DNA from: Marasmius tenuissimus
Taxonomy: Eukaryota > Basidiomycota > Agaricomycetes > Agaricales > Marasmiaceae
Length of the DNA stretch: 64,000 nucleotides
Assembly: GCA_029532415.1 (NCBI GenBank)
Contig: JAQOTA010000050.1
Coordinates: 4,340,001 to 4,404,000 of the forward strand
Direction: 5' to 3'
Part shown: positions 24,332-35,131 of the stretch, piece after piece
How positions within the stretch are numbered: the stretch's first letter is position 1
How the letters are laid out: each line of letters opens with the position of its first letter
Notes under the pieces: generated by a model
The model's input: the letters and a program-made list of their open reading frames with translations, nothing else
Told to the model about the DNA's origin: nothing
Database searches by the model: none
Position numbers and translations under genes: made by a program

Positions 24332-25900
24332 CTATTCGTCGCCTTCATCTTGAATAGCTTTCTTCCTGATCTCCCGCCGAGAGCCCTTGCCCAACTTCCA
24401 ACGTTCATTGATGACCTCTACGGGATCCAGTCTTCCTCGCTTGAGCAGCGGAATATACTGTCCAAGTTTTCTTGACGACCCTCCGCCCAACGGTACCTCG
24501 TAGCTGACCACTGGACCTCCTTGAACCCCAATCTCGCCCGTTAGGGTGAGAGCCCAGGGTGGGGAGAAGAAGGTAGATGCGGCGGTCAAGAAGTGGCGAT
24601 TCAGCGTTGTGAAGATCTGAGAGCGAGCATGTATTGAATGCAAAAGATGATACAGCCCGCGTCCATCCTCACTGGAAGATTCGCTTCCCTCTTTCGGTGT
24701 CACTTTTGTCTGCGATCCAGCAGGTTCCGCCTCGTATCCGTCCACCCGCCAATCGACATCATCCTCAGAGTATCCACAATCCCACAAAACCAGCGGAAGG
24801 CCATCGGCCATCTGATATTCTGGTTTGCTCTCCACCACTTCCAACGTCTCACCTTCACGGCCTATTTCGGCCCCTTCGTGGACGTTCAGAAGTGAAGTTA
24901 CCACCGAGGGTTTCTCGAGCCCACGTCCAACCATGAATAAGACGGCCATGATATGTCTAACCTGGTGATACAAGAAAGCCGTACCAACCAGGTTGAGAAC
25001 GTGCATCTTGGGTGTTGTGTCATCCCCATCGACTGGTACGATCTCCGCCTTGAGTATCTTCCTCACGAACACGGTGATCTGCTTCCCAGCATCGACCTTG
25101 CATAGATTGCGGAAGTCGTGGTCTCCGAGGAGCCTCGAAGCAGCTTCCTGCATCTTGGGAATGTCTAGATTTTCCGAAGAGAAAAAGTACTTGTAATGTC
25201 GGAATTTACAGGCAAACCGAGCGGAGAACGAAGGTGATACTGGAGACCATGCGAGTACTCGGATTGATGCGGGAAGAATTCGATTGAGAATGGTGACATA
25301 CGCGAGTTCTGGACGGGAAGAAGTGGATGGAATGGATGTGTTTTGGGAAGGGCTGTCATCGTCTAGATCTAACGAACCGAATGCATCATCGTCAAGGATA
25401 GTTTCTGACGATTCATCTGGAGTGTCTGCTTTTGTAGATGGTGATGTCGAATTTGGGGAGGTAGGCGGTTGTGGGTCCGGTTCTTCTACGCCACTACTCA
25501 AGGCACTTCTAACCCACAGAGAAATGACCTGACCGGCAGCACTGACCCCTCGGTCTGTCCTTCCACACTTTTCCCAACCACATCCTTCGAATCCAGCACT
25601 TGGATCTATAAGCCTAGCCTGAGCTAAAGCATCAAATAGAACACCCTCTACGGTCGGTAAAGGTGTCGGCCCTGTCTGGAATGCCAATCCGTTATACTCC
25701 CAACCGGAATAGCAGAATTTGAGTGCAATTTTCCTCCTTGGATGTGACGCGAAATGAAACGATCTATGTTGTGGTTGTGTACGAGAGGGTGATGCTTGTC
25801 TCTGAGAAATCTTCTGAGATTGAGCCACCGATCCTTGGGATTCCAATTGTTTTATGCGACTGATAAGGTCTTCTTTCGACCAGTTTTCGTAACTCGACAT
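24332..25900 (-). CDS. DEG1: tRNA pseudouridine synthase DEG1/PUS3
   Basis: TruA-family enzyme that converts U38/U39 in the tRNA anticodon arm to pseudouridine. One exon, 522 residues. The N-terminus MSSYENWSKEDLISRIKQLE is the usual Pus3 leading helix. The core begins at KIALKFCYSGWEYNGLAFQ, and the catalytic Asp is at 116 in KCGRTDRGVSA. Later conserved pieces are FSARFACKFRHYKYFF, LLGDHDFRNLCKVD, GTAFLYHQVRHIMAVLF and GLPLVLWDCGY. An acidic/Ser-rich insert (residues about 140-200) separates two of these blocks. The frame stays open upstream to 25981, but that extension is not Pus3-like, so the ATG at 25900 is preferred. It is divergent from RFT1 (169 bp between starts). Confidence 0.95.
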   Translation of the reverse strand: MSSYENWSKEDLISRIKQLESQGSVAQSQKISQRQASPSRTQPQHRSFHFASHPRRKIALKFCYSGWEYNGLAFQTGPTPLPTVEGVLFDALAQARLIDPSAGFEGCGWEKCGRTDRGVSAAGQVISLWVRSALSSGVEEPDPQPPTSPNSTSPSTKADTPDESSETILDDDAFGSLDLDDDSPSQNTSIPSTSSRPELAYVTILNRILPASIRVLAWSPVSPSFSARFACKFRHYKYFFSSENLDIPKMQEAASRLLGDHDFRNLCKVDAGKQITVFVRKILKAEIVPVDGDDTTPKMHVLNLVGTAFLYHQVRHIMAVLFMVGRGLEKPSVVTSLLNVHEGAEIGREGETLEVVESKPEYQMADGLPLVLWDCGYSEDDVDWRVDGYEAEPAGSQTKVTPKEGSESSSEDGRGLYHLLHSIHARSQIFTTLNRHFLTAASTFFSPPWALTLTGEIGVQGGPVVSYEVPLGGGSSRKLGQYIPLLKRGRLDPVEVINERWKLGKGSRREIRKKAIQDEGDE

Positions 25901-26069
25901 CTTGTATGTCCTGGCAAGGCGAAGAAAGAGATGATGTTTATATATGAGGTATCTCGGAGCAGAGCAATGAGAAACAAGCATTTAATGGTGAGCAAGGTTG
26001 CGCAACATGACTCGGGCAGATGGGAGCTAGGTTGAGGGACACGGACTTTCGGAATTTGGCGAGTCGATC
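25901..26069. promoter_or_regulatory. Shared divergent promoter, DEG1 / RFT1
   Basis: There are 169 bp between the two ATGs. Both promoters are inferred to lie here from position alone; no motif stands out. Confidence 0.4.
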
Positions 26070-27988
26070 ATGTCTACCACCAACTCCCACGACGCCTCGA
26101 GGTTGAGGTCGTCTACATTATCCTCACTAACGTCCCTGGTGGGCCTTCAGCTCTCTTCACGACTCTTGACTTTTGTTCTCAATCAAGCTTTGTTTCGGCT
26201 GGCTTCTCCAAAAGCCTATGGTGTCGCAGCAATCCAATTCGAGCTAGTGCTGAGCACCATCCTGTTCCTCAGTCGCGAAGGAGTTAGAGGTGCTCTGCTT
26301 CGCGTTGGGACAGGCAAGGAGAAGAATGAATCACGAAACAACAAAGCCCTCAATGTTGGTTTTATTCCCATCATCCTTGGAATACCTCTGGCATTGTGCA
26401 CCACGATGTTATACGCGAAATATGCCAGCGAGGAGACCAAGTCGCAGAGCATGTTCATGGAATCAGTTACTGTATATGCTCTGGCGGCCATACTAGAGCT
26501 GATGTCTGAACCAATGCACAATATGTGCGTGTTCCGTTTACTTTGACTTGGTACCCTTGTTCCGGCACGACAATAACACACTTTTCTGACCCTACTTCTT
26601 CCCTTGTAGTTCGATGGCCGAGCTCAAGACTCATATTCGTGTGCGTGCTGAAGGGGCAGGAATTACTCTCAAGACCATTGTCACATTCATCGTCCTCTTT
26701 TATGACTATACTACCCAATCCAAACGAGACCTTGCCCTTCTGTCGTTCGCCTTAGGACAGCTTGCGTACGGGGCTTGCGTTTTCGCGATATACGCGTGGA
26801 GTTACGGTGGGATACCACGACTTCAGGGTATGAGAGGTACCGGAGGCAAATCATGGTACGTGCCAACGGTATCTTGAGTCAACGATACCCACAATCACCT
26901 CGCAGGTCTCCAGCCACGTACTTCGACATGGAAGTACTCAGTCTCTCGATGACCATGACTTCCCAATCCTTAGTGAAGCACTTTCTGACTGAGGGCGACA
27001 AATTCATCTTATCTTGGTTCAGTCCTCTCGAAGACCAGGGGGGATACGCGGTCGCTGTGAATTATGGCATGTCCGTTCTATAGAATTCTCGGGGAAACAC
27101 GTTCTGACTTGTGTCATCATAGGATCACTCATTGCACGAATCATATTTCAGCCAATTGAGGAGACCCTCCGCCTGTATTTCTCGAAAACTTTGTCCGACG
27201 TTACGTCCGGAAAAGCCAATGACGAGCAAAAACGCTCGGCACTATCGGATGCCTCGCGAGCCCTCATCGGTCTTCTTCACATCCAGGTTTCCGCATCGCT
27301 GCTCATATTATGCTTCGGGTCACAGTACCTGGCACTCGTATTGGAGGTCTTCCTTCCGGCACAGTACCTGAAAACTAGCGCACCAAGGATTCTCTCCGCT
27401 TGGATTTGGTACATCCCGGTGTTGGCAATAAACGGAGGGCTCGAGGCTTTCTTGGCGAGTGCCGCTGGGAAGAAGGATGTTAATCGTCAAAGCAGGTGAG
27501 TAGACCGATACATCATTGTTTTCAGTACATGCCTGACCCGGGGTAAACTAACTAGGTGGATGATCGTCTTCTCTGTTATCTACATCGGATCTGCCATTGG
27601 ACTTTACCGCCAGGACTATGGAGACGTCTCACTCGTCTACGCAAACATTGTCAACTTGTCCGCGAGGATCTTATATGTCGTACTATTCAGTGCTTCCTTT
27701 TTCCGGCGACACCAGGCGGAGGGTCTGCTCGCGTGGAGAAAGGTTCAACCGTCGCTCACATTCTTGCTCGCGCTTGCATCATCGTTTGCAGTGGTGCGAG
27801 CCAGCGAGGCCAAATGGCAAGCTACAGCGCACATCAAAAGTCAAGGGAGAAAAGCTATCATACATCGAGCCGTCCTGGCTCATATAGGATTGGGTGCTGC
27901 CTTGGCATTGATTTCTCTCGGGGTCTGGTGGAGGAGTTCCCGACACCTTTTGGGAACATTCAGGTCTCAGAAAGCGAAGGCAAGCTAA
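26070..27988 (+). CDS. RFT1: RFT1, ER oligosaccharide-lipid translocation protein
   Basis: Multi-pass ER membrane protein needed for Man5GlcNAc2-PP-dolichol to reach the lumen in N-glycosylation; whether it is the flippase itself is debated. Exons 26070-26524, 26610-26855, 26906-27066, 27123-27495 and 27556-27988 give 555 residues. Diagnostic segments are LFRLASPKAYGVAAIQFEL, FLSREGVRGALLR, SMAELKTHIRVRAEG, EGDKFILSWFSPLEDQGGYA, and SLIARIIFQPIEETLRLYFS. The rest is hydrophobic segments separated by short loops. Intron 3 (27067-27122) has a GC donor: splicing TAT-G to GA-TCA restores NYGSLIAR, and the available GT alternative runs into a stop. It ends 92 bp from the convergent FIG4 stop. Confidence 0.94.
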
Positions 27989-28080
27989 ATAGGTTTTCTG
28001 TTCCGATCGAGTCATATATAGTAAGTGTGTAGTGTGATTATACATGGGTCCTTCCATAGCAATCAACAAGTCGTAAATGG

Positions 28081-31000
28081 TCATCCAATCGCTGGACCAG
28101 CTAGCCAGCGTTCGTAGTTGAACATAACTGGCAACGCCTCTTTCCGTCCTTCAAGGTACTGAGGCGTTGCATTTTCGACGTACGATACGTAATCCTTCGG
28201 CGCTTCCTCTAAGGATTCTGAACCAAAAACTTCTCCTGCAGCTGTCCGAACAGCGATAGCATACATCTCGAGGTCTTTCCGTTCGCCCCCGGTCATACGG
28301 GCGTCCAAGAGTTCTTGACACTGATCGATGTACCTGACAAGTCACAAATGAGCGTTGATAGAAGCTGGAGCCGAATCGATACACACCCATGATACTCTGC
28401 TTCTTCCTCTTCAGAGACCGACGGGTCCAGAAGCTGCTTAGCAACCGCCTCAGTTGAGTGACGATCGAAGAACTCGGGCTCCGTGGTGGGTCGACGCGCT
28501 TCAGACTTGACTTGGGGGTTTCGATTTGGCGTCTTTGGTGCACTGGGTGATGATTTCATCCATCGTCTCATTCCTTGTACAACGCTAAGGAAGTCGGTGA
28601 GAGAACGCCAAACAACATGCTTTTTCCTTCTCACCTCGTCTGACGGTGTCTCGTAGCCCCATGCGCTTCGAATGGACTATGGCTCAGATCCTTCGCCGTT
28701 TTCCTGCGAGGAAGACCCAGGTTCAGTATGTTGATACAGCAACGCAGAGCGTGGGGACCTCACCCAGGCAGCTTCAGCGTGCTATTCATAGAGTAAACAA
28801 AATGCTTCGTGAGAGACGTAAATAAGAGAGGCCGATAGTATTCCGTCCAAAAGTCCCCTTTAGTCCGAAGAGTCTCAAGAAGGTTGTTCGAGCAATCCTC
28901 GACGCAATAGGGGACGGTGAGGTGCTCGTCCTTGAACCATTGCCTATACCCATTTCGGACCGGCGGTTGGGATATCGGTCGATCGCTATCAACACCCAGG
29001 AAAAGGTTTATCGCTGCTTGTCTGTCGGCGTCTAAAGGAAGAGGTGTCATCTGAAAGTGAGGGCCAAGGTGAATGCAACCAACCTAGTAGAGAGTTTGTA
29101 TAAAAACGTCGGATGTTCTCGATGATATCTCGTGAATGGCTGTTCCAATGGGGCATGCGACGGTACGTCTCCACACGGTTAACGAGTGCACTTCCGGTGT
29201 ACTGAAGGGCAATAGCTGCGAAAGGACATGAAGCAAGCAGTACACGAAGAAATAAAGCCCACTCAACTGTCTCCGTGGTCATGATACATTTCTGTCAGCA
29301 TATTGACAGCATCAGAGTCGAAGGAAAGGTTTGGATTCTCCACGACACCCAATGCATAGAGCTGATGCCCCAAAGCTCGCTTCCCGAAGACGAACTGTGC
29401 TGCGTTTGTACGATCAAGACAATCCACACAGTTGACACGGCAGATGCCATTTTGCAGCGAGATCGTTCTTCGCCACGATAAGTGGTCTTCCCTATTCACG
29501 GAGTTAGCAAAGGTCAGTGAGTTCGAGCGTTCAAGTAACCCACTGCTCCGTTTCTCCTTCCCCTTCTTCATTTCTCTGCAGATGATGCCAATACAGTTCC
29601 GGTCCAGAATGAAAGAAACCAGTTCTTTGAATGGATTCTTCCGCAAGGTCTTCGAGATAGCTGATAACATCTTGCGTCTTCCTGAATAATTATTCAGCTG
29701 TAAACCAACAGAAGCCAACGAGCGCCAACGAACTGTTTGTAAGCGCGAGACATATCCCAGTCTCTATGAATCATTTTCTTTCCCGGTGGAAGGAATTGGT
29801 TGAGATACCCCGTGCATAATTTGTACTCTGCAAGCAATTTGGATTCGCGCGGTACTGGTTCCTTGCTTTTGATGAGGTTAAGGATCTCTATCGGAGCACC
29901 ATATTGTCTGAACAAGTTGTCGAAATGTCTGGCCGCTGCGGTATAGAAAGGATCAACGACGCTTACTATCAAGCACATCAGGACCCCGGTGAGTTTTATT
30001 CTTGTATAAAGGGTATGCAGGACTGACTTTCGATTGGAGGGCGTGGGTTCATGCTGGTGACTTCCTGAGTCCAATAGACGGGTATACTGCCACGATACTG
30101 AAAACGACAAATTGGTACCCATAGAACCGGACTCCAGGAGCGACAAAAATACCTGGACGTATGAGGTGTAGTGAGGGTTTGCACCGCGGTTTCGCCGCCC
30201 GTCTTCAGATTTGCCCATTGCAGGATAGTAGAATGGTGTGGTGAGTGCCTCCGAAACGATTTGCTCTGTTTCGACCTCATTCGCGACGTTACCCTGGACG
30301 AGAACCTCAATACACTGGTGGTAATCGTAAGGAGAATATATGAGTGACCTCTGCATTGACCCCACGCTTCAGGTATCTTGCACCAGCAAAATGTCGGGAT
30401 CGACGAGCTATAAGCGTCACAAAGATAACTCGACCAAGGACAGTGAGCTCTGGCACTTTGTGAGATGCTATATTGGGCGGGAGAGAAGGACGGATACTCA
30501 CTTGCTTGATCGACGTGACCGTGGACCAGAGGGAACATCCATTGCGTTCGAATGTTACTTTCTTCTCCGAAGGGCGCAGTAAGCATATGAAAGTTCCAAG
30601 CATATCGTTCATTGAAAGGCCATTTCCCGTGAACATTCCGACTGGAACCAACGAGGTTGTATTGTAGTGTCGAGGTCAGATCGTATGTATAGCTGGGGGT
30701 CGGTGTGAATGCCTTTCTCAAGTCAGGTCGGTACAAAAGCTCACCTGAAGTAGAAGTTCTTCGACATGTCTACTTGCTTGAAGATACTGATGAGGCGTTG
30801 TTCTTCTGCAGGTTTGTCTATCTTGTGGTTGAAACAGACTGGAATCATTTCGGTGTTTTCACAGTGGTATATGTAATGTCCTCCGAGCAATGCCACAATG
30901 GATCGTTTGGTAATGAGAACGATGTACCATCCGGCGGTGAACCTGATGAAACCTGGAAAGAATAAGCGACCGGCAGCGGTAAAGTGGAATGGATCTCACC

Positions 31001-31258
31001 TGCAATCCCAAAGAACACCTTCGCCTTCCCAAGGCCACCAGAGTTCTTATTCCCATCATCCAGCATCTTGAGCATTGCGCTCATCTGCTTCCCGCTGTAT
31101 TCAGCTTCATCTTCGACAACAACCAATTCGTCTTGGGCAGTCCGGTCAATCTTGATGATTCGATGTCGAGAGTCAGCGGCATTGGAGGCAATCACATAGA
31201 ATCTTAGGCGGTTTTCATAGAGAATGAACTTGTTGAATGACGAAGATTTCTGGCTCAT
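28081..31258 (-). CDS. FIG4: FIG4-type Sac-domain polyphosphoinositide phosphatase
   Basis: Vacuole/endosome-associated 5-phosphatase that works with the Fab1 kinase and Vac14 scaffold on PI(3,5)P2. The N-terminus reads [19 protein letters not shown], then KAVFF-like KVFFGIAG joined across an intron to [17 protein letters not shown]. The Sac catalytic core is [19 protein letters not shown], encoded around 29399-29440 (CX5RT), followed by [20 protein letters not shown] and [11 protein letters not shown]. The C-terminal exons run to [19 protein letters not shown] and end WLAGPAIG. The gene is split by many short introns. Confirmed joins include AGCAG-GTGAGATCC (near 30998) and TTCAG-GTGAGC (near 30745); the remaining borders were not all resolved, so exon limits inside the span are approximate. 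It is divergent from RPL8 with 207 bp between starts. Confidence 0.9.
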
Positions 31259-31465
31259 CGTACATGGCCGCGATAAGAGCTACTGGCAGCCTGGTGGTTG
31301 TGGTTGAATGGCAGGGCTGTTCACGAATGGTCACAGTGACGTCGCATTGCCGGTCGGCAATTTAGCACAGCCACAACTCACGACGGACGCAAGTTTTTCA
31401 CTTCGCATCCTCGATCCACACTATCCGGTCCCCTCCACCCTCCTCAAGACCCTCAAGATCCCAAA
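31259..31465. promoter_or_regulatory. Shared divergent promoter, FIG4 / RPL8
   Basis: There are 207 bp between start codons. It contains TGACGTCG at 31337-31344, a 7-of-8 CRE/ATF-like palindrome similar to the one in the promoter at 22902. A pyrimidine-rich stretch (CCCCTCCACCCTCCTC) lies just before the RPL8 ATG, as is common for highly expressed fungal genes. Confidence 0.5.
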
Positions 31466-32749
31466 ATGGTGAGCGATATCACCTCAAACGGCCGCCTGGA
31501 GCTCTCTTGCTGGCTATACATCTCCTAGTGCTTCAGAATGAGATGGATTGGTGCGTTACGCTTTGGATGTACTCTGCCGTATACTGATGATCGGATCCTT
31601 GTAGCCAAAATGCACAAACGCGATTTCTTTCGATATCTGCGTTCTTCAATGCTGAGCTTTACGGAGCGATGAAGCATAGTGCTGGGCTGTCTGCATTCAC
31701 TGTGGACAGCGCTAGAGCTCCGGGCGGCAACTACGAACACTTTTTGTTACTAGTTGCTGACTCGTCTCCATGACCAGCCCCCCAAGAAGACTGGAACCGG
31801 AAAAAAGCCCGCTGCTGCCCCCTTTGGTGCTAGCAAGGCAACTAAGGCCAAGAAGAACCCTCTCTTCGAGTCCTCCCCCAAGAACTTCGGTATCGGTAGG
31901 TCTCCATCGGTTCGTTTCCACTTTGTAAGAGCGCTAAACGTCGTCGATTTCAGGTCAGGACATCCAGCCCACTACCGACCTCACCCGTTTCGTGAAGTGG
32001 CCCGCATACGTCCGCCTCCAACGCCAAAAGGTCATCCTCAACCAGCGTCTCAAGGTCCCTCCCGCCATCTCCCAGTTCTCCCACACCTTGGACAAGAACA
32101 CCGCTACCCAACTGTTCAAGCTCTTGAACAAGTACCGCCCTGAGTCGAAAGTTGAGAAGAAGCAGCGTCTCACTGCTGCTGCCGCCGCCGCCGCTGACGG
32201 AAAGAAGGAGGTCTGTTTCCTTATTTCACTGACGCCAAGTCTCTTCACTCAACGCGAAATATCTTGACAGGAGACCAAGAAGCCCCTCTTCGTCAAGTAT
32301 GGCTTGAACCACATCGTTGCCCTCATCGAGGCCAAGAAGGCTTCCCTTGTCGTTATCGCCCATGACGTTGACCCCATCGAACTCGTTGTCTTCCTCCCCG
32401 CTCTCTGCCGCAAGATGGGTGTCCCCTACGTAATTGTCAAGGGCAAGGCTCGTCTCGGTACCGTCGTCCACAAGAAGACTGCTGCCGTTGCTGCCCTCCA
32501 GGACGTCAAGTCTGAGGACCAGCGCGAGCTTGCTACTATCGTCAGCGCAGCTAAGGCTAACTTGTACGTGTCTCGTATCATCTGGTCAAGACCTAATATT
32601 CACTCTCCGCCAACAGCTCTGACAAGTACGAGGAGCAGCGTCGCCAGTGGGGTGGAGGTATTCGTGGTAACAAGTCCACCCAGATGCTCCGCAAGCGTGC
32701 AAAGGCCCAAGGCCAGAACCCCGCCGCGGCCAACATTGGCAGGCTATAA
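31466..32749 (+). CDS. RPL8: 60S ribosomal protein eL8 (yeast Rpl8, human L7a)
   Basis: Large-subunit ribosomal protein of the L7Ae RNA-binding family. Exons 31466-31468, 31778-31895, 31954-32210, 32271-32563 and 32617-32749 give 267 residues. The first exon is just the ATG codon, followed by a 309-nt intron; the other introns are 53-60 nt. The protein begins [18 protein letters not shown]. It carries [37 protein letters not shown] and [16 protein letters not shown], then the L7Ae core with [38 protein letters not shown] and [20 protein letters not shown]. It ends in a basic [20 protein letters not shown] tail. The start is fixed by splice phase, since the exon-2 frame has no suitable ATG of its own. 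Confidence 0.96.
31578..31663 (+). ncRNA. Intronic box C/D snoRNA candidate, 5.8S rRNA guide
   Basis: This lies in the RPL8 first intron. C box CTGATGA is at 31584-31590 (consensus RUGAUGA, only the first base off). D box CTGA is at 31652-31655. CCGTATA before the C box pairs with TTTACGG after the D box, with one mismatch, forming a terminal stem. The 12 nt CTGCGTTCTTCA at 31637-31648, three bases before the D box, are exactly complementary to 5'-UGAAGAACGCAG-3', a highly conserved part of 5.8S rRNA. By the D+5 rule the predicted 2'-O-methylated base is the G of the AUGAAG sequence. The length of about 86 nt is normal. Expression is not shown by sequence alone. Confidence 0.75.
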
Positions 32750-33336
32750 GCTCAATCCGTCGCCGGTATTGTGTGGATATGGTAGTCCGTCAGATGTATA
32801 TGACTATGCTATGGGATCTATGACGATCATGTTGGTCTTGAATATCTGAACATCAAACATCGAATATTGAATCTTGAGACTGGACAGCCAGAGGTTTTGA
32901 GTTCTCCGAGTCACACTCACAGTCGAACGAATATCCAACTTGAACAAGTCCAGATCGTTGAACATAGAACTGATTTGGGAGTAGCATTTATGTAAAACAT
33001 ATAATCGCTTCTGCAACTTCTCAGAGACCGGATGACGTTTGGGTCAAACATCGTAAGTACGACAGAGTCATTCAAAAGGCGTTGAATTACCGCCTTCATG
33101 AGGATATCCGCAAGGTCTAGCGACTTCAAAGGACCTCAGGGTGCTTCAGCCAGCTGTCACCTTGGCGCCAGGTAAGCGAACATACATACCATAACGGGAA
33201 AATTTGCGAAAAACGTCTGACAATCCGACAACGTCGTCACCGTTACCCTGGCTTACCTCAGAGACCTTACCTTCTCCCACCTGCCAATACATAGGCAACA
33301 GGACGTCCTTCACCAGTCGGTCCTACCTTCCTCAAG
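32750..33336. other. Intergenic, RPL8 to membrane-protein gene
   Basis: About 590 bp. The first part should be RPL8 3' UTR and the last part promoter of the plus-strand gene at 33337. Only short shadow frames are seen. Confidence 0.5.
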
Positions 33337-34560
33337 ATGGCAAGATATCCAGCTCGGTGAGCCTTTAGAATCGCTCTGCATCTCTTTAGTACCACTTCTG
33401 ACACAAATAACGGCTCTGATAGGTCTGCATCATTCGCCATAACCCTTCTTGGCTCCATCATACACTGTTCTTTCACCCTCCAACTCCTTGCTGCATGGAA
33501 TACTCTCAAAGAACCTGAAACTAACGAGACAGAATGGGAATCTTGGTGGTTCAGTAGAAAATGGCCCTGGCATCCGGATGGCGTGCACTTAATGGGAGGC
33601 TTGCTGCTGGCATACTTTGCGAGTGCTGGCGCATTTTCAATCGTCGGATTCGTTGGGACAGTCAAGGTGAGTATTTCATTCGAGTTCGAAAGTTCTCAGT
33701 CCATCGTGTCCATCGTGTCCATCGTATTTCCCCTTTCCTCGGCCTCTCTTCGATCGTCTTCGACCCCACAATGCGTGACTTCAGGCTAACGTTCGTCCTA
33801 TTCCTCCACAGCGCAAAGCTCATCTTCTCAAATTCTATCGAGACTCATCAATAATAGACCTCGCACTATGCGTCGTCATCGCCCTCATTGGAATCTACTT
33901 CGCTTGGCTTCCTCAAACCAATATGCGAGTATGCGAGGGCCTTTCACAGCAACCGCAACTCATGAGGGACCTCTCCGAATTCGGCCTGAGCTCTGAAAAT
34001 TGTGAGAGATGGTGCAATAGAGCTATCGTGGCATTGCTGGTAGTCATGATTCTGTCTATTGTTGCCAAGGTGAGTTTCCCCGTAGTTTCGACTGGGGCTT
34101 CCACTAATCTCTTTCCTCTGTTTCTTGCTCTCGTCCCCAGCTGCACTTTCTTCTTGCAGTCGAAATCTACTACTCTCATCTCGCACGAGTCCCTCAACCA
34201 ACACCAGAGCAAGAACTCGAATTCACAGAGCTCCGAGAACAGAACCCCGGTTTACGACGGATCTACCTCGCACGAAACTTCGGATCTGATAGCAACTCCA
34301 CTGAGGACGAAGAAATGGTCGTCTACACACGTATTCCACCAGGCCAGTTGCCATGGAGAACTGCGGAAGACGCTCGGCGGGAGGCTACTGCGCGATGGGT
34401 GACGGGGATGGCATCTCAGCCACCAAGAAATTTGAGTCCACCCTCCAGTCCGAGTCTTGGGAGCGACGATTCGGGATCTGGTGGGATGTCAGGGTCTGGG
34501 CAGGTCAGGTTGCCAATTAGGCCTGGAGAAGGGTTGTTCCCAAATACGCAGAGGACCTAA
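33337..34560 (+). CDS. Four-TM membrane protein of unknown function
   Basis: Not assigned to a family. Exons 33337-33356, 33423-33666, 33812-34069 and 34141-34560 give 313 residues; all introns have GTGAGY donors and YAG acceptors. Hydrophobic segments: SFAITLLGSIIHCSFTLQLL (about residues 9-28), MGGLLLAYFASAGAFSIVGF (about 63-82), IIDLALCVVIALIGIYFAWL (about 101-120) and AIVALLVVMILSIVAK-LHFLLAV across the last intron. A Trp-rich loop (EWESWWFSRKWPWHPDG) lies between TM1 and TM2. The C-terminal 110 residues are hydrophilic, with PTPEQELEFTELREQ and a Ser/Gly-rich end, and probably cytosolic. The layout resembles small fungal tetraspanning proteins, but no specific family is claimed. Confidence 0.75.
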
Positions 34561-35057
34561 CTCCGACATACCAACCTCAATTCGAATTTCGTCGGCCACA
34601 TCGGCTTGTCTATTCCTGCTGTCCGCTCTCAAAGGATATCTCTATACGACACGCAGCCTTACTCAGTTTCATTCTATCGTAACTGCCACCCTTACCCTAC
34701 TCAGGCGGCCCTCCTCCACCGCTCATTTGTATCATCATCACCCGCGCAATCGTGATTTATGTGTCTATCTCTTCGTCGCATTTCCTTGTCTTGATTTCCT
34801 TCCCGTTTTCGCTTGTCGTTTTAACCCTCCGTTGTAGTTTTTCCTCCACTTCTACACGTCGAAGACTGAATCTACCCGTCGTTTCCAAACGCCTCCTCTC
34901 ATTTTGAAAATCACCTTGGACATTTACTTACGACCTTTTTTCTGCCAGTATATTACTATAGCTATCGTAGATTATTTGATTACACAGACTGTTGTCGAGA
35001 TTGCCCTAGGTCCTCGCTTTGCGCTCTCTTCAGGGAGCTTTCTGGCTCATTTGACAT
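34561..35057. other. Intergenic, 3' flank and tRNA upstream region
   Basis: No gene. It is T-rich with several CTCC/TTTCCT stretches. The end is the 5' flank of the tRNA-Ile gene. Confidence 0.5.
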
Positions 35058-35131
35058 GGCCGACTAGCTCAGTTGGTTAGAGCGTCGTGCTAATAACGCG
35101 AAGGTCTTGGGTTCGATCCCCACGTTGGCCA
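35058..35131 (+). tRNA. tRNA-Ile (anticodon AAU)
   Basis: A 74-nt cloverleaf without an intron. Acceptor arms GGCCGAC and GTTGGCC pair with one G-U, then discriminator A. The D arm is GCTC/GAGC with AGTTGGTTA loop. The anticodon stem is TCGTG/CGCGA around loop CTAATAA, giving anticodon AAU. The T arm contains the B box GGTTCGATCCC. It is identical base for base to the copy at 50922-50995. Confidence 0.96.

Noticed and set aside
25901..25981. 27-residue N-terminal extension of DEG1 (MLVSHCSAPRYLIY)
   Set aside because: The family start MSSYENW fits better, and the extension would leave only 88 bp between the DEG1 and RFT1 start codons. A rare mitochondrial form cannot be excluded.
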